From: DATBAX01 sp963723765
GTDB taxonomy: Bacteria; Acidobacteriota; Terriglobia; Terriglobales; Acidobacteriaceae
Assembly: GCA_963723765.1 (NCBI GenBank)
Contig: CAVRSD010000003.1
Coordinates: forward strand, 496,001 to 560,000
DNA: 64,000 nucleotides
Reading direction: 5' to 3'
The translations under genes were made by a program, and so were the position numbers. The first letter of the stretch is position 1; each line of letters begins with the position of its first letter. This document shows, piece after piece, positions 1 to 7,182 of this stretch. Under the pieces are notes generated by a model. It did not search any database, was not told the origin of the DNA, and saw nothing but the letters and a program-made list of their open reading frames with translations.

Positions 1-1960
1 GTGGATCAAACATGTAAGGCAAATAGAACGCACCCGTATCGCCGCCCGCCGTCGCGCTGCTCACTACCTGATTGTTTACGAAATCGTCGGTATGGCAACC
101 AATTCCCAAAGCGCAACTGAAAATGTTGACTCCCGATACTGAGTCGGGAGGAGTGGACACAAACCATTCGTCTTCGTTGGCCGGACTAATTGCCGCATAA
201 CCTCCATCTCCGGCATTTACATTCGCCCAAGTGCTGCTGCCCTCCGCTGTTGTGCTCGCGGGAGATCCGTTGCCGCCCCCTCCACCGAGAATGACATTGG
301 GATCCGTAGAAGATTGCGAAAACGAAATCAACTGCGTCATCGAGCCCAGGGTCTGGTTGAGGCTGTCGAACTGATTGCTGCCACCGCAAGTGCCGGTGGT
401 CAAATCTGTATAACCATCCAACGCCCGGTAAATTCCGCCGTCATTGGCAAAGTACAACACGTCTTCGGTCTTGTTATTCACCAGCAGGGAAGCGATGGCG
501 TGTTGATTGGGATGCACCCGCGCAATCGAACTGCATCCATAGACGTGGGTCAGGTTCAAAAATGTGTTCGGAGCTGTGCCGGTGCAAGTCGGCGAAGCAT
601 CGGTGATCCTGCACTTGTAGAGATTCACCGCTCCGGCGTACAAGTCGGTCGCTGTGCCATCAGGGACCGCGGCCAAGTCCAGATTGTAACTACCCTGTGA
701 TGTTCCGCAACCGCCGAACACATCGCCGCAATTGGTAATCCCCGCCTCACTGATTTGTGTCCAGGAGGAACCGCCGTTGGTCGATTGCCAGATCCCCTGG
801 TCCGTATCGTTCACGTCGACATACCAGGCGTACATTTCGTTGCGTCCCGGCACCACCGAAATCTCGCCGCGATAAATCGGGCAGTTGTTTGGCGACACTA
901 TTTGCGCCGGGCAGGCAGCGGTGCTCAAAGCAGCGCCGGGTTGGTTGGCGAGGCGCGCCCAATGGATTCCATCGCTTGAAGAATAAAACCCATGCCAACT
1001 CAGCGCCGCAAAAAACTCTCCGGCAACTGCGTCATAGACCACCGAGCTTGCCGAGCTCGGGGAGGTCGCACTCCCGCCGTCGCTCACGTTAGCGTAAGTC
1101 CAGGAAGACCCGCTATCCGTGGAGTAGTAAATTCCACGATTCACGGCAACCGGATTCTCCAATCCTTCTGCGATCCCTTCCGACGCTGCTGCCGCTGCGG
1201 CCACTACCAGATTCGCTGAGCCGGTGCTGAACGCAATCTTGCTGAATCCCAATCCAGCGAACGAACGTGTTTGAGTTGTATCTTGGGAAATGAGTGTCCA
1301 TGTCGTTCCCGCGTCGGCGGAACGCAAAATGCCAAGACCGTAGTACGAATCGACGGAGCCATTGGTCTCGCCTGTCCCCACCAGAATCACGCTTTTGGTC
1401 GGATCAGGATTAGTCAATTGCGGCTGAATGGCAATCGAACCAACCGCCAGCGTTGCCTGATTGTCAATAACCGGTGCCCATACAACACTCGCAGGATTGG
1501 GGCTAAGCGGTCCAGCATTGGTGGATTTCCAAACTCCGCCGTATGCGCCACCGACATAAACTGTGTTCCCGCTCGAGTCTGCCGGATCGATGGCGGTCGA
1601 CGTTGCCCGTCCCGAAACCCAGTTGTAGTCCTGGATCCCGATCCCGCTTGCATCCGACGCCAGTGGCGCCGGCCCCAGAGGAACCCAGGGCTCCGTGATT
1701 CCCGACGCTGACGGCCGGGCTGCACGAGTTGCCCGCATCTGCATTTTTTGCCGATGAGCCGAGTAGCGCAGTGCTGCGGCTGAATGTCCGGGAAGTATGC
1801 GGCCGCGCTGGAACCATTGCTCGCGCTTACTGTTGCTATGAAGATTGGCGGGGTCGGACGAGGGACGAATCGACCCCGCTTGCCCCAAAATGTGCGCTGG
1901 GGCAGAAACCGAAATCAAAAAACAAGCGATTACCGAAAATGTGCGAAAGGAAGATTTCAT
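1..1960 (-). CDS. Secreted BNR/Asp-box beta-propeller protein (partial, 3' end off window)
   Basis: An uninterrupted frame of 653 codons runs from the ATG at 1960 to the left window edge with no stop, so the C-terminus is missing. The first 28 residues form a signal peptide (charged start, then a hydrophobic stretch ending near ILGQAG). At least three Asp-box-like motifs are visible: RSADAGTTW (about residue 213), YSTDSGSSW (279) and QSTNGGSSW (392), plus a degenerate KSTNAG (145). This is the pattern of BNR/sialidase-like and YCF48-like propellers. The protein is probably secreted or surface exposed; no catalytic sialidase residues can be assigned, so an enzymatic role is not claimed. The start lies 6 bases after the stop of the small HTH gene, so the two are likely co-transcribed. 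Confidence 0.85.
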   Translation of the reverse strand, partial: MKSSFRTFSVIACFLISVSAPAHILGQAGSIRPSSDPANLHSNSKREQWFQRGRILPGHSAAALRYSAHRQKMQMRATRAARPSASGITEPWVPLGPAPLASDASGIGIQDYNWVSGRATSTAIDPADSSGNTVYVGGAYGGVWKSTNAGPLSPNPASVVWAPVIDNQATLAVGSIAIQPQLTNPDPTKSVILVGTGETNGSVDSYYGLGILRSADAGTTWTLISQDTTQTRSFAGLGFSKIAFSTGSANLVVAAAAAASEGIAEGLENPVAVNRGIYYSTDSGSSWTYANVSDGGSATSPSSASSVVYDAVAGEFFAALSWHGFYSSSDGIHWARLANQPGAALSTAACPAQIVSPNNCPIYRGEISVVPGRNEMYAWYVDVNDTDQGIWQSTNGGSSWTQISEAGITNCGDVFGGCGTSQGSYNLDLAAVPDGTATDLYAGAVNLYKCRITDASPTCTGTAPNTFLNLTHVYGCSSIARVHPNQHAIASLLVNNKTEDVLYFANDGGIYRALDGYTDLTTGTCGGSNQFDSLNQTLGSMTQLISFSQSSTDPNVILGGGGGNGSPASTTAEGSSTWANVNAGDGGYAAISPANEDEWFVSTPPDSVSGVNIFSCALGIGCHTDDFVNNQVVSSATAGGDTGAFYLPYMFDP

Positions 1961-1966
1961 GCTTGC

Positions 1967-2329
1967 CTAAGCGGCTTTGTCCCGCGCCGGACGCGCATTG
2001 ATCTTTCCCAGCCTTACCAATCGCGCGACGATGGATCCCACCGTCCGATTGTGGGTCTTCGCGATTTCCTGAAAATTTGTTCCCTGGCGCAGTGCATCAC
2101 AAATTTTCTGTTCTTCCTCCCGCGTCCACGCCTTGCCGGCATTCTGCGGCAACAATTGCCGCAGGCGTTCCCGTTCTTGTGCATATTCCAAAGCGCCCAC
2201 GGCTTTGTTGAAGGCACAAACACACTGCGGATTCCGGTACACCGAATCCGAAGGCAATGCCTCGGCCGTCTCCGGATTCACGCCGTCAGCCAATGCATGC
2301 ATGATCTTTAGCGCTTCCAATATTTCCAT
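1967..2329 (-). CDS. Small protein with C-terminal helix-turn-helix-like domain
   Basis: 120 residues. The N-terminal half is helical and contains a CVC and Glu/Arg-rich segment. The C-terminal part, from about residue 67 (WTREEEQKI...NFQEIAKTHNRT...ARLVRLG), has the spacing of the helix-turn-helix often found at the end of bacterial regulatory or nuclease proteins: W-x-x-EE, then G-x-x-x-x-EIA, then R-T-x-x-x-I-x-x-R-L. No wider family is recognised. It may be a DNA-binding regulator. It lies just upstream of the secreted propeller gene with a 6-base gap, so it is probably the first gene of that operon. Confidence 0.7.
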   Translation of the reverse strand: MEILEALKIMHALADGVNPETAEALPSDSVYRNPQCVCAFNKAVGALEYAQERERLRQLLPQNAGKAWTREEEQKICDALRQGTNFQEIAKTHNRTVGSIVARLVRLGKINARPARDKAA

Positions 2330-2525
2330 GAATTTCTCTCTTGGACATCGTAGAGTTGAGCGCTTACCGCCGTCTGTGACGTGTGAACATCGTGAACGCG
2401 GCTATGCCCACATTGGGAATTTGGCATCGGGCTTAGTTGTTGATTCGCTAGGGTGCCCTTGGTCCACTTTGCGGTTAAACTGTTGCTCCCGCTATTCCAC
2501 AGGGCGAGTACCACCGGGCAAAGTA

Positions 2526-3200
2526 ATGGACTGGCAAGCGTTTGGACTCACAATTCGGCTGGCTGTGCTGGTGGCGGCCGTGCTCCTGGTCTTGGGTCTG
2601 CCGATCGCCTACTGGATCGCCTATTCGCGCTGGCGCTGGAAGTTCCTGGTTGAGGCCGTGGTCGCGCTGCCGATTGTTCTGCCCCCCACGGTTTTGGGTT
2701 TCTATGTTCTGGTGGCTCTCGGCCCGCGCAGCCCGCTGGGACGTTCATGGCAAACCCTGACCGGGCATACCCTGGCTTTTACTTTCACAGGGCTAGTTAT
2801 TGGCTCAATCATCTACAGCCTGCCTTTTGCCGTGCAGCCATTCGCTGCGTCGTTTAGTTCCGTGGATTCGAAGCTCATGGCTGCTTCCGCGACTTTGGGA
2901 GCATCGCCGCTGCGAACTTTCTTGCGCGTGATTTTGCCCTTATCGTTTCCCGGCGTGGTGACCGGAGTGGCGTTAAGTTTTGCTCACACCATGGGCGAGT
3001 TCGGCGTGGTCTTGATGGTGGGCGGCAATATTCCAGGGGTCACGCGAACGGTCTCCATCGATATTTACGACCAGGTGCAGGCACTCAACTATGCGTCGGC
3101 AAATATAACGGCACTGCTTTTACTGGCAATTTCGTTTGCGGTGCTTTCTCTAGTATACGGACTGAACCGGAAAGCGTGGACGATGTGGCCGTGGAGATAG
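2526..3200 (+). CDS. modB: Molybdate ABC transporter permease ModB
   Basis: 224 residues from the ATG at 2526. The frame is open further upstream, but the hydrophobic permease begins here. It has the expected membrane segments and the family hallmarks ALPIVLPPTVLGFYVLVALG (about residue 52) and the ABC-permease EAA-like loop around AASATLGASPLRTFLRVILP, followed by the ModB signature GEFGVVLMVGGNIPG (about residue 157) and TRTVSIDIYD. It forms the inner-membrane channel of the molybdate importer and is followed 5 bases later by modC. No modA (periplasmic binding protein) is adjacent, so the binding protein must be encoded elsewhere. Confidence 0.92.
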   Translation: MDWQAFGLTIRLAVLVAAVLLVLGLPIAYWIAYSRWRWKFLVEAVVALPIVLPPTVLGFYVLVALGPRSPLGRSWQTLTGHTLAFTFTGLVIGSIIYSLPFAVQPFAASFSSVDSKLMAASATLGASPLRTFLRVILPLSFPGVVTGVALSFAHTMGEFGVVLMVGGNIPGVTRTVSIDIYDQVQALNYASANITALLLLAISFAVLSLVYGLNRKAWTMWPWR

Positions 3201-3205
3201 AAAAC

Positions 3206-4333
3206 ATGCACCGCAATCCGGCGTCAGGCGAGACCGCGCTTGCTCTGTCGGTCGAGATTCACAAGCGGTTTTCCGGCGACAGCAATTTCGAACTGAACGC
3301 AAAGTTCTCGGTTCCTCCGGGCATCAGCATTCTATTCGGGCCGTCCGGGGCGGGCAAGACTACGTTGCTGGATTGCGTTGCGGGATTGACCACTCCGGAT
3401 TTCGGATGGATCACAGTTGCTGGGCGGGCATTTCTTGATAGCTGTAGCGCGACCAATCTTTCATCTCGAAACAGGATAGTTGGGTATGTTTTCCAGGACT
3501 TGGCGCTCTTTCCTCATCTGACGGTTGATGGAAATGTCCAATATGGTCTTGCGTCTCTAAATGTTAAAGATCGCCGCAAACGGAGCGACGCGATTCTGGA
3601 GTCATTCCGAATTTCGCATCTGCGCAGCCGTCGGCCGCGAGAGATTTCCGGCGGCGAGCGCCAGCGGGTGGCTCTGGCACGGGCGCTGGTGACCGATCCC
3701 TGCGTGCTTCTGCTCGATGAGCCCCTGTCTGGGTTAGATGCGATGACCAAATCAAGAATTCTTGATGACTTGCGTTCCTGGAACCAGGCCCATCACATTC
3801 CAATTCTTTATGTGACGCACAACCGCGAGGAAGTGTTCGCGCTCGGCGAACGAGTGCTGGTTCTGGAAAACGGACGGATCATCGTGCAGGGGACGCCGCA
3901 TGAAGTGATGTCGGCACCGCTTCAGGAGACGGTGGCTCAACTAGCGGGCTTCGAAAATATTTTCGATGCCACGGTGGCGGCCGCGCATGAAGATCGCGGA
4001 ACCATGACTTGCCGTCTAGCCAACAGCGATGTCGAGTTGGAAACGCCGCTGGTACGGGCCGATGTCGGGACGACTCTGCGCGTGGGAATCCAGGCAGGCG
4101 ACATTCTGCTGGCAACCGTAAAGCCAGTCGGACTAAGCGCTCGCAACATTCTGCCGGGGAAGATCGTTTCGCTCGTACAACGCGACGTGATTGTGGTGGC
4201 GCAAGTCGATTGTGGCGTGGAGATGTCGGTTCATTTGACGCTGGCCGCGCGGGATTCCCTGGAGCTTCAGGCTGGGCGCGAAGTCTGGTTGATCGTGAAG
4301 ACGCATTCCTGCCATTTAATGGCAGGGGTTTAG
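3206..4333 (+). CDS. modC: Molybdate ABC transporter ATP-binding protein ModC
   Basis: 375 residues. I chose the ATG at 3206 because GGAG sits 9 bases upstream; an in-frame GTG at 3176 would overlap modB. The ABC domain shows Walker A GPSGAGKTT (about residue 45), signature ISGGERQRVALARA (147), Walker B VLLLDEPLSGLD (167) and the switch His in VTHNREE. The last ~120 residues form a TOBE/Mop-like molybdate-binding domain (NIFDATV..., then ARNILPGKIVSLVQR), which separates ModC from most other importer ATPases. It powers molybdate uptake with ModB. The stop is followed directly by a REP repeat pair that probably ends the transcript. Confidence 0.92.
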   Translation: MHRNPASGETALALSVEIHKRFSGDSNFELNAKFSVPPGISILFGPSGAGKTTLLDCVAGLTTPDFGWITVAGRAFLDSCSATNLSSRNRIVGYVFQDLALFPHLTVDGNVQYGLASLNVKDRRKRSDAILESFRISHLRSRRPREISGGERQRVALARALVTDPCVLLLDEPLSGLDAMTKSRILDDLRSWNQAHHIPILYVTHNREEVFALGERVLVLENGRIIVQGTPHEVMSAPLQETVAQLAGFENIFDATVAAAHEDRGTMTCRLANSDVELETPLVRADVGTTLRVGIQAGDILLATVKPVGLSARNILPGKIVSLVQRDVIVVAQVDCGVEMSVHLTLAARDSLELQAGREVWLIVKTHSCHLMAGV

Positions 4334-4340
4334 GGTCTCG

Positions 4341-4451
4341 AAAAGCCCCATCCTTCTTTCGCACAAACCGCGAAAGAAGGATGGGGCACCCCTCTGCATC
4401 ATAACGGGTGCCCCGTCCTTCTCGCGTTCTTGGCGAGAGGGCGGGGCTTTT
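4341..4451. repeat. REPIN-like pair of inverted REP hairpins
   Basis: Two hairpins in opposite orientation. The first (4345-4387) is a perfect 18-bp stem with a 7-base loop, opening GCCCCATCC and closing GGATGGGGC, followed by ACCC. The second (4410-4447) opens GGGTGCCCC and closes GCGGGGC, followed by TTTT, with one wobble and one bulge. Together they read AAAAGCCCC...GGGGCACCC, spacer, GGGTGCCCC...GGGGCTTTT, a large palindrome made of two REPs. It sits between the convergent modC and RAYT genes and would serve as a terminator for both. Confidence 0.85.
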
Positions 4452-4492
4452 AACTCACTCTCCGACGAACTATTGGATGAATTCCGCATTCC

Positions 4493-5029
4493 TCACGCCT
4501 TCTCGCTGTCCATTGTGATTCGATCTCCACCCCACAATCTACTCCGGTCGCGTAATGCCGGGCACTGCTCCACAACCAATCTTCCGGAAGCGCAACGAGC
4601 CCCTCTCTTCACGGGATTGAGGTGCAGATAATCCAGCTTCTCCGCTACTTTCCGCTCACTCCAAACGTTGAGGTCAAAATACCGGGGTTCCCAGAATGCG
4701 GGCGTCCCAGGTTGACGTAGCGTGTGCGAAACCAGTTGCTTAAGCATTTGCAGCCCCAGAGCCAGGTTGCCGCGTTCGGGTTCGCTGAGAAGCAGATGGA
4801 CATGCTCGGGCATTACTACGAATCCGAATACGCAGAAGCCATACCACTGGCGGGTCTTTTCCAGAGTGCTAACGAAGACATCGCCAGACCGAACGAGTAG
4901 CGGAGCGCGGTTACGACAACTGAATGTGATGAAATGTAGGTCACCTGTTTGCTGAAATCGCTTGAGTCCCCATGGCATGAAGCGGAGACTAGCATTTCTC
5001 TGAACCGTTGAGCTGTGACGAATGAACAT
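4493..5029 (-). CDS. REP-associated tyrosine transposase (RAYT, Y1/HUH family)
   Basis: 178 residues from the ATG at 5029 (AGGG 6 bases upstream; a later ATG at 4978 is possible). The frame is open further upstream, but there it runs through a REP hairpin, so that part is unlikely to be coding. Family signatures: the metal-binding HUH motif in MPEHVHLLLSEP, FWEPRYFDLNVWSERKV, and DYLHLNPVKRG near the C-terminus, which carries a candidate catalytic Tyr. RAYTs are single-copy relatives of IS200/IS605 transposases that act on REP hairpins through a 5'-phosphotyrosine intermediate. The flanking hairpins (4341-4451 and 5048-5093) support this assignment. No insertion-sequence ends are seen. Confidence 0.88.
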   Translation of the reverse strand: MFIRHSSTVQRNASLRFMPWGLKRFQQTGDLHFITFSCRNRAPLLVRSGDVFVSTLEKTRQWYGFCVFGFVVMPEHVHLLLSEPERGNLALGLQMLKQLVSHTLRQPGTPAFWEPRYFDLNVWSERKVAEKLDYLHLNPVKRGARCASGRLVVEQCPALRDRSRLWGGDRITMDSEKA

Positions 5030-5047
5030 CCAAACCCTGACATCTCG

Positions 5048-5093
5048 AAAGGCCCCGCCCTCCCGCAAAAAGCGCGGGAAGGACGGGGCACCC
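5048..5093. repeat. REP hairpin upstream of RAYT
   Basis: AAAGGCCCC, then a CCCTCCCGC arm, short A-rich loop, GCGGGAAGGA arm and GGGGCACCC. Stem arms are 5052-5066 and 5074-5089. Same outer sequence and orientation as the first hairpin of the pair at 4341. It lies between the RAYT start and the end of the next minus-strand gene. Confidence 0.85.
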
Positions 5094-5105
5094 ACGGCAT
5101 CTTGG

Positions 5106-6067
5106 TTATTCTTGCGGAACGAGTGCTGCGGTCCGTCGCGCCGCAATCACCAAGACAACCAACAAAGCGAGCGCGAAGATGGCATTGCCCACGCGGTGGT
5201 CGAGACTTGCTTTGACCACCGGGGGCTGGAGGAAAGCGTGCCAGGCATAAGCCAGCGCTGCGCCGCCGGTTAGGGCTAGGCGATGGAGTGCATTCCATCC
5301 TGTCCGGTGCGACCAGGCGGACATGGCTGCGATCAGCAATATGTCCACGCCTAGATATATGCCCACGGCCTTCCATCCCCATGTATTGGGAACGACCATA
5401 AATATCGACCCGGCCGCCAGAGCGATAAAGCCTACGAGCCACGGATTGGGAACCCATCCCGCTTTGTGAGTTGAGGATGTCTTCGGCAGGCGGAACGCGA
5501 CAACAATCGCAATCGACACATACGACCGCTGCCCCAGAGAACTGTCCTATCGATGAGATGTAGTGGTCCTGCTTGATCTCAAGCAGCGTGGAAGCCGTCG
5601 CACCCAGAACAAAAAGTATCGCGGTGATCGTGAGTCCAAGGTTTCTCAGCCATGGCGTGGTTGCCCGATCGGGAAAGAGGGCTTCGGTCAGTCCGATGGA
5701 AACGCTGATGCTCCACACCGTGTGTAGAGTCAGAACAAATACCGTCCACCAGGCTCCTATGCCAAGAGCCGGGATGTAGGCAGGTTTTAACAGTTCCATG
5801 TGCAAGTGCAGGTAATCGGGATTGAACAAGCGTTTGCGTGGTGAACGCCTCTTCGATGACGGCATAAGCGAATGCCAGCATCAATATGCTTGGCCAGCCG
5901 CGACCCGAGCGCCGCACCAGCTCGCGAACCAGCAAGGCTCCGCCTCCGTACATGGGCGCAAGAATTATCAGGGCACCGAGCAGTTTAAGAGGCAGATCGC
6001 CCAGCAGGAACTCCGCCACGAGCGGAGCTACAAAGAATAGAGTGATAGCGGGAAGTACGCGTCGCAT
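5106..6067 (-). pseudogene. Integral membrane protein of unknown function, interrupted by two frameshifts
   Basis: One conserved-looking membrane protein is spread over three frames. From the ATG at 6067 the first part (MRRVLPAITLFFVAPLVAEF...VIEEAFTTQTL) runs to about 5828. The middle part (FNPDYLHLHMELLKPAYIP...) continues in the next frame to about 5527. The last part (VSIAIVVAFRLPK...) continues in the third frame to the stop at 5106. Removing one base at each junction restores about 320 residues with several hydrophobic helices. The EEAF motif recalls CPBP-type proteases, but the family is not established. Either a pseudogene or, more likely, sequencing error. An upstream in-frame ATG at 6214 exists. 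Confidence 0.65.
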
Positions 6068-6222
6068 GGCAAGCACCTTGGTTTGGCTTGTAGCTGCCTC
6101 TGTACTTGATCCGGGCCAGTGTAAACCAAGTGACATGCCAGCATTCCCTTGCGAAGCACCCTGCGCCTGGATATCGACGAGGTTGGATATACTGCGCTCT
6201 GAAAGGTTGGTCATCTCCGGCT

Positions 6223-7137
6223 ATGAGAGAGCGCTATCGCGCAAGCTTCGGCGTACTGGTTCTGATAGTGGCCGCGATTGTCAGTGTGCATGCCGCGGAT
6301 CCCAAGCCTACTCAACCTGTTTTAGTTTCAGGTACGAACCTGGCGCAGCTCGTCATTATGATTCGCGGGAAAGCCAAGATTCTTGAGAGCAGTTCTGGCA
6401 TGCGGCTCGGATTCCAATCTTTCACTGCAGCCTACAAGATCCCGCCCAAGAGCGTCAGTTATTCCGACTTCGTGCTAGTGCGCCTGTTGTATGAGGCAAC
6501 CAGGGACGCCGGCTTCTGGAACATGCACTGGGACATTACTGATCAGCCGCCTAACTCGGATCGAATATGGAGTCAGTGGCGAAGTGTCAGCCAACCGTCA
6601 TTGCTGAATCCAACCGCAACTGCGGAGTGCGACGAACTTTCTGCTCTCTACTCATTTCTGGTGGAACGTGCCGGAGTGAAAGGCATGGGATTATTCTGGC
6701 CAACCTTCAATCACACCGTTGCCGTCTGGGAATTGCATCCGGCGGGAGTAGCTGCGGTTCGGGTGGTGGTACCTACGTCGCAGATCTTTCTTGGGATGAA
6801 TGATTCGTTTGGCACAAGGAAGTTTAACCCGTGGCATCAAAAGACAATTCACGAATACACGCGGCGCGACGTCCCGGATTCCTTTGTAATTCCCCCGCCG
6901 CTTTTCGATCTTTTCCTTTCGCAGGTGGACAGATATGCAGGCGCGTCCGATTCCACTCTGCAACAGCTTCGATATTTGCGAGAAGGTGTCTTTCTGAAGT
7001 ATTGGACCGCCGAAGTTGCCGCGCGGGACGCGCTCAACCGGCAAAAAGATCTTGGCTCTGGACCGAGCGAAGACCGGGCAGCATTTTGGAATTTCGCGCA
7101 GGATATGAGGTCGGAGTCTGCGCCGACTTCTCGGTAA
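6223..7137 (+). CDS. Secreted protein, possible transglutaminase-like fold
   Basis: 304 residues from the ATG at 6223, chosen because the signal peptide (ASFGVLVLIVAAIVSVHA) follows directly; the open frame reaches back to 6106. The mature protein is not confidently assigned. The segment TAECDELSALYSFLVERAGVKG followed about 25 residues later by NHTVAVWEL resembles the Cys...His arrangement of transglutaminase-like proteins (Cys at a helix start, His in a beta strand), but no clear Asp partner is seen. It probably acts in the periplasm. It converges on the glycosyltransferase gene, with a REP hairpin between them. Confidence 0.65.
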   Translation: MRERYRASFGVLVLIVAAIVSVHAADPKPTQPVLVSGTNLAQLVIMIRGKAKILESSSGMRLGFQSFTAAYKIPPKSVSYSDFVLVRLLYEATRDAGFWNMHWDITDQPPNSDRIWSQWRSVSQPSLLNPTATAECDELSALYSFLVERAGVKGMGLFWPTFNHTVAVWELHPAGVAAVRVVVPTSQIFLGMNDSFGTRKFNPWHQKTIHEYTRRDVPDSFVIPPPLFDLFLSQVDRYAGASDSTLQQLRYLREGVFLKYWTAEVAARDALNRQKDLGSGPSEDRAAFWNFAQDMRSESAPTSR

Positions 7138-7142
7138 TCGAA

Positions 7143-7176
7143 ATCCCCGTCCAAGCATAGCTTTGACGGGGCACCC
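7143..7176. repeat. Short REP hairpin copy
   Basis: CCCCGTC-C-AAGC, loop ATA, GCTT-T-GACGGGG, then CACCC. An 11-bp stem with one mismatch. It shares the GGGGCACCC end with the RAYT-flanking copies and lies between the convergent stops at 7137 and 7183. Confidence 0.7.
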
Positions 7177-7182
7177 TCGAGA

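Noticed and set aside
1414..1817. Short open frames on the minus strand inside the propeller gene
   Set aside because: They are in other frames of one long uninterrupted coding frame from 1960 to the left edge.
2330..2525. Molybdenum cofactor riboswitch upstream of modB
   Set aside because: The short leader lacks the conserved Moco RNA pattern; no support for a riboswitch.
5030..5146. N-terminal extension of the RAYT frame to 5146
   Set aside because: The extension translates through the REP hairpin at 5048-5093 and is not conserved in the family.
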